Source of the DNA: Clostridiaceae bacterium
GTDB lineage: Bacteria; Bacillota; Clostridia; Oscillospirales; Acutalibacteraceae
Assembly (NCBI GenBank): GCA_016288315.1
Contig: JAEEYU010000021.1
Coordinates: forward strand, 1-53,196
Reading direction: 5' to 3'
Length of the DNA: 53,196 nt
Part shown: positions 50,978-53,196 of the stretch, one piece after another
Layout of the letters: the number at the start of each line of letters is the position of its first letter
Numbering within the stretch: position 1 is the stretch's first letter
Program-made: the position numbers and the translations under genes
The notes under the pieces: generated by a model
Told to the model about the DNA's origin: nothing
Seen by the model: the letters and a program-made list of their open reading frames with translations, nothing else
Databases searched by the model: none

Positions 50978-53196
50978 TCAGTTCTTCTCTGCGATTGCTG
51001 CCTGTGCTGCAGCAAGGCGGGCGATGGGAACGCGGAAGGGTGAGCAGGAAACATAGTCAAGACCTATGTTGTGGCAGAACTCAACTGATGTCGGGTCGCC
51101 GCCGTGCTCGCCGCAGATACCGCAGTGAAGCTTCGGGTTGACGGGTTTGCCGAGGTCAAGAGCCATCTTCATAAGTTTGCCTACGCCGCTCTGGTCGAGT
51201 TTTGCAAACGGATCGCTCTCGAAGATCTTGGTGTCATAGTAAGCGGTAAGGAACTTACCTGCGTCATCACGGCTGAAGCCGAATGTCATCTGAGTAAGGT
51301 CGTTTGTGCCGAAGCAGAAGAAGTCAGCCTCTGTTGCGATTTCGTCAGCCGTAAGAGCGGCTCTGGGAATCTCAATCATTGTGCCTACTTCATATTCAAG
51401 GTTTACGCCTGCAGCTGCGATTTCAGCGTCTGCGGTTTCAACAACAACCTTCTTGACGAATTTGAGCTCTTTGATTTCGCAAACAAGCGGAATCATGATT
51501 TCGGGCTTGACAGTCCAGTCGGGATGTGCCTTCTGAACGTTGATGGCTGCGCGGATAACTGCCTTTGTCTGCATTGCTGCGATTTCGGGATATGTAACTG
51601 CAAGACGGCAGCCGCGGTGACCCATCATGGGGTTGAACTCGTGGAGACCTGCGATGAGGTTCTTGATGAATTCAACGCTCTTGCCCTGTGCTTTTGCAAG
51701 CAGTTCGATGTCGGCTTCTTCAGTGGGAACGAACTCATGAAGAGGAGGATCAAGGAATCTGATTGTAACGGGGCAGCCCTCAAGTGCTTCATAGAGAGCT
51801 TCGAAGTCGCCCTGCTGATAGGGAAGAATCTTGTCAAGAGCTGCTTCTCTTTCTTCTTTGGTGTCAGCGCAGATCATCTCGCGGAATGCGGCGATTCTGT
51901 CTGCCTCGAAGAACATGTGCTCTGTGCGGCAAAGGCCGATGCCTTCTGCGCCGAGTTCGCGTGCCTTTTTGGCATCTGCGGGAGTGTCGGCGTTTGTGCG
52001 GACCTTAAGCTTTCTGTATTTGTCGGCGAGGGCCATAATTCTGCCGAATGTGCCGGCTATCTGAGCGTCAACGGTGGGGATGATGCCGTCATAGATGTTG
52101 CCGGTTGAGCCGTCGATTGAAATATAGTCGCCCTCGTTGAAGGTTTTGCCTGCAAGGGTGAACTTCTTGTTTTCTTCATCCATAGCGATGTCGCCGCAGC
52201 CCGAAACGCAGCATTTGCCCATACCGCGGGCAACAACGGCTGCGTGTGAGGTCATACCGCCGCGAACGGTGAGGATGCCCTGTGCTGCCTTCATGCCGGT
52301 GATGTCTTCAGGTGAGGTTTCAAGACGGACAAGGATGACTTTTTCGCCTCTTGCGTTCCATGCGTCAGCATCGTCAGCTGTGAAAACAACTTTGCCGCAT
52401 GCAGCGCCGGGTGATGCGCCGAGACCTTTGCCGAGAGGAGTTGCCGCTTTGAGTTCTTTTGCGTCAAACTGAGGGTGAAGAAGAGTGTCAAGGTTTCTGG
52501 GGTCAATCATCATGACGGCTTCTTCTTCGGTCTTGTGACCTTCGTCGATGAGGTCGCAGGCAATCTGAAGAGCGGCGGGCGCTGTTCTCTTGCCGTTGCG
52601 GCACTGAAGCATATAGAGTTTTTTGTTTTCAACGGTGAACTCCATATCCTGCATATCGTGATAGTGGTTCTCAAGGATTTCGCAAACCTCGATGAACTGC
52701 TTGTATGCTTCGGGGAACTCTTTTTCCATCTGAGCAATGGGCATCGGAGTGCGGACACCGGCAACAACGTCTTCGCCCTGAGCATTGATAAGGAACTCGC
52801 CCATAAGCTTCTTTTCGCCTGTGGCGGGGTCTCTTGTGAAAGCAACGCCTGTGCCTGACTGGTTGTTGAGGTTGCCGAATACCATGGGCATTACGTTAAC
52901 GGCTGTGCCCCATGAATAGGGGATGTCGTTGTCTCTTCTGTAAACGTTTGCACGGGGGTTGTCCCATGAACGGAAAACTGCTTCGATAGCGAGTTTAAGC
53001 TGCTCTACGGGGTCTGAGGGGAAGTCCTGACCGAGCTGGTTCTTATACTCTGCCTTGAACTGTGTTGCAAGCTCTTTGAGGTCTGCTGCGTTAAGCTCTA
53101 CGTCGAATTTAACGCCTTTCTTTTCTTTCATCTCGTCGATGAGCTTTTCAAAATATTTCTTGCCGACTTCCATAACGACGTCGGAGAACATCTGGA
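50978..53196 (-). CDS. ppdK: Pyruvate, phosphate dikinase (5' end outside window)
   Basis: At least 739 residues; the frame continues past the window edge, and the family is about 875 aa, so some 130 N-terminal residues are missing. Seen: the rest of the ATP-grasp domain (RANVYRRDNDIPYSWGTAVN), the swivelling phosphohistidine domain with GGMTSHAAVVARGMGKCCVSG, and the C-terminal PEP/pyruvate barrel with FGTNDLTQMTFGFSRDDA and the catalytic-Cys segment HCGICGEHGG. It interconverts pyruvate, ATP and phosphate with PEP, AMP and pyrophosphate, the usual glycolytic link in anaerobes. Codon choice looks like that of a strongly expressed gene. Confidence 0.96.
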   Translation of the reverse strand, partial: QMFSDVVMEVGKKYFEKLIDEMKEKKGVKFDVELNAADLKELATQFKAEYKNQLGQDFPSDPVEQLKLAIEAVFRSWDNPRANVYRRDNDIPYSWGTAVNVMPMVFGNLNNQSGTGVAFTRDPATGEKKLMGEFLINAQGEDVVAGVRTPMPIAQMEKEFPEAYKQFIEVCEILENHYHDMQDMEFTVENKKLYMLQCRNGKRTAPAALQIACDLIDEGHKTEEEAVMMIDPRNLDTLLHPQFDAKELKAATPLGKGLGASPGAACGKVVFTADDADAWNARGEKVILVRLETSPEDITGMKAAQGILTVRGGMTSHAAVVARGMGKCCVSGCGDIAMDEENKKFTLAGKTFNEGDYISIDGSTGNIYDGIIPTVDAQIAGTFGRIMALADKYRKLKVRTNADTPADAKKARELGAEGIGLCRTEHMFFEADRIAAFREMICADTKEEREAALDKILPYQQGDFEALYEALEGCPVTIRFLDPPLHEFVPTEEADIELLAKAQGKSVEFIKNLIAGLHEFNPMMGHRGCRLAVTYPEIAAMQTKAVIRAAINVQKAHPDWTVKPEIMIPLVCEIKELKFVKKVVVETADAEIAAAGVNLEYEVGTMIEIPRAALTADEIATEADFFCFGTNDLTQMTFGFSRDDAGKFLTAYYDTKIFESDPFAKLDQSGVGKLMKMALDLGKPVNPKLHCGICGEHGGDPTSVEFCHNIGLDYVSCSPFRVPIARLAAAQAAIAEKN

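Overview
The window looks like the chromosome of an anaerobic Gram-positive bacterium of the Clostridia, most likely an uncultured gut or rumen Oscillospiraceae/Ruminococcaceae-type organism. I infer this from the gene set (pyruvate phosphate dikinase, a group I ECF transporter module beside truA, a DUF512 radical SAM protein beside der, YitT, mini-RNase III, a ClpE-like unfoldase), strong AGGAGG-type ribosome sites, frequent TTG and GTG starts, and a palindromic dispersed repeat of a kind I remember from gut Clostridia. No tRNA, rRNA, CRISPR array, phage module or transposase was recognised. No stretch over 300 bases lacks a gene.

Left part (1-14294, almost all minus strand). From the edge: a bifunctional fucokinase/fucose-1-phosphate guanylyltransferase (runs off the window), two tandem paralogous B12-binding radical SAM proteins with their own consensus promoter, two large polytopic membrane proteins of unknown function, a Ca2+/Mn2+ P-type ATPase behind a yybP-ykoY (manganese) riboswitch with a visible terminator, and two zinc-ribbon membrane proteins plus a small unknown protein.

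Middle (14442-23513). A plus-strand operon holds a galacturonokinase-like GHMP kinase, a left-handed beta-helix protein, a phosphoglucosamine mutase (glmM) and a secreted SGNH hydrolase. Facing it are a MATE transporter, a metallophosphoesterase and a large secreted protein made only of PPC-type beta domains with a hydrophobic tail.

Housekeeping block (23633-37478, minus). Fourteen tightly packed genes, with gaps of about 30 bases or less and several ATGA overlaps, run DUF512-der-ruvC-ruvA-ruvB-methyltransferase-ecfA1-ecfA2-ecfT-truA-DUF5711-cvpA-pgsA-clpE: ribosome assembly, Holliday junction repair, vitamin uptake, tRNA and rRNA modification, phospholipid synthesis and protein quality control.

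Right part (37645-53196). Two divergent operons carry glycosidases: a GH5 endoglycoceramidase-like enzyme with a HAD phosphatase, and a GH67/GH20-like enzyme with a secreted GH39-like enzyme. Then come a Gly/Ser/His-rich membrane protein, obg-mrnC-yitT, yebC, a three-gene minus operon (GDPD, TlpA-like thioredoxin, SdpI-like protein), two free-standing small hydrophobic peptide genes (51 and 58 aa) each with its own promoter, strong ribosome site and terminator, and the 3' part of pyruvate phosphate dikinase. The small-peptide pair, the B12-radical SAM/fucokinase cluster and the glycosidase cluster are the least explained parts.
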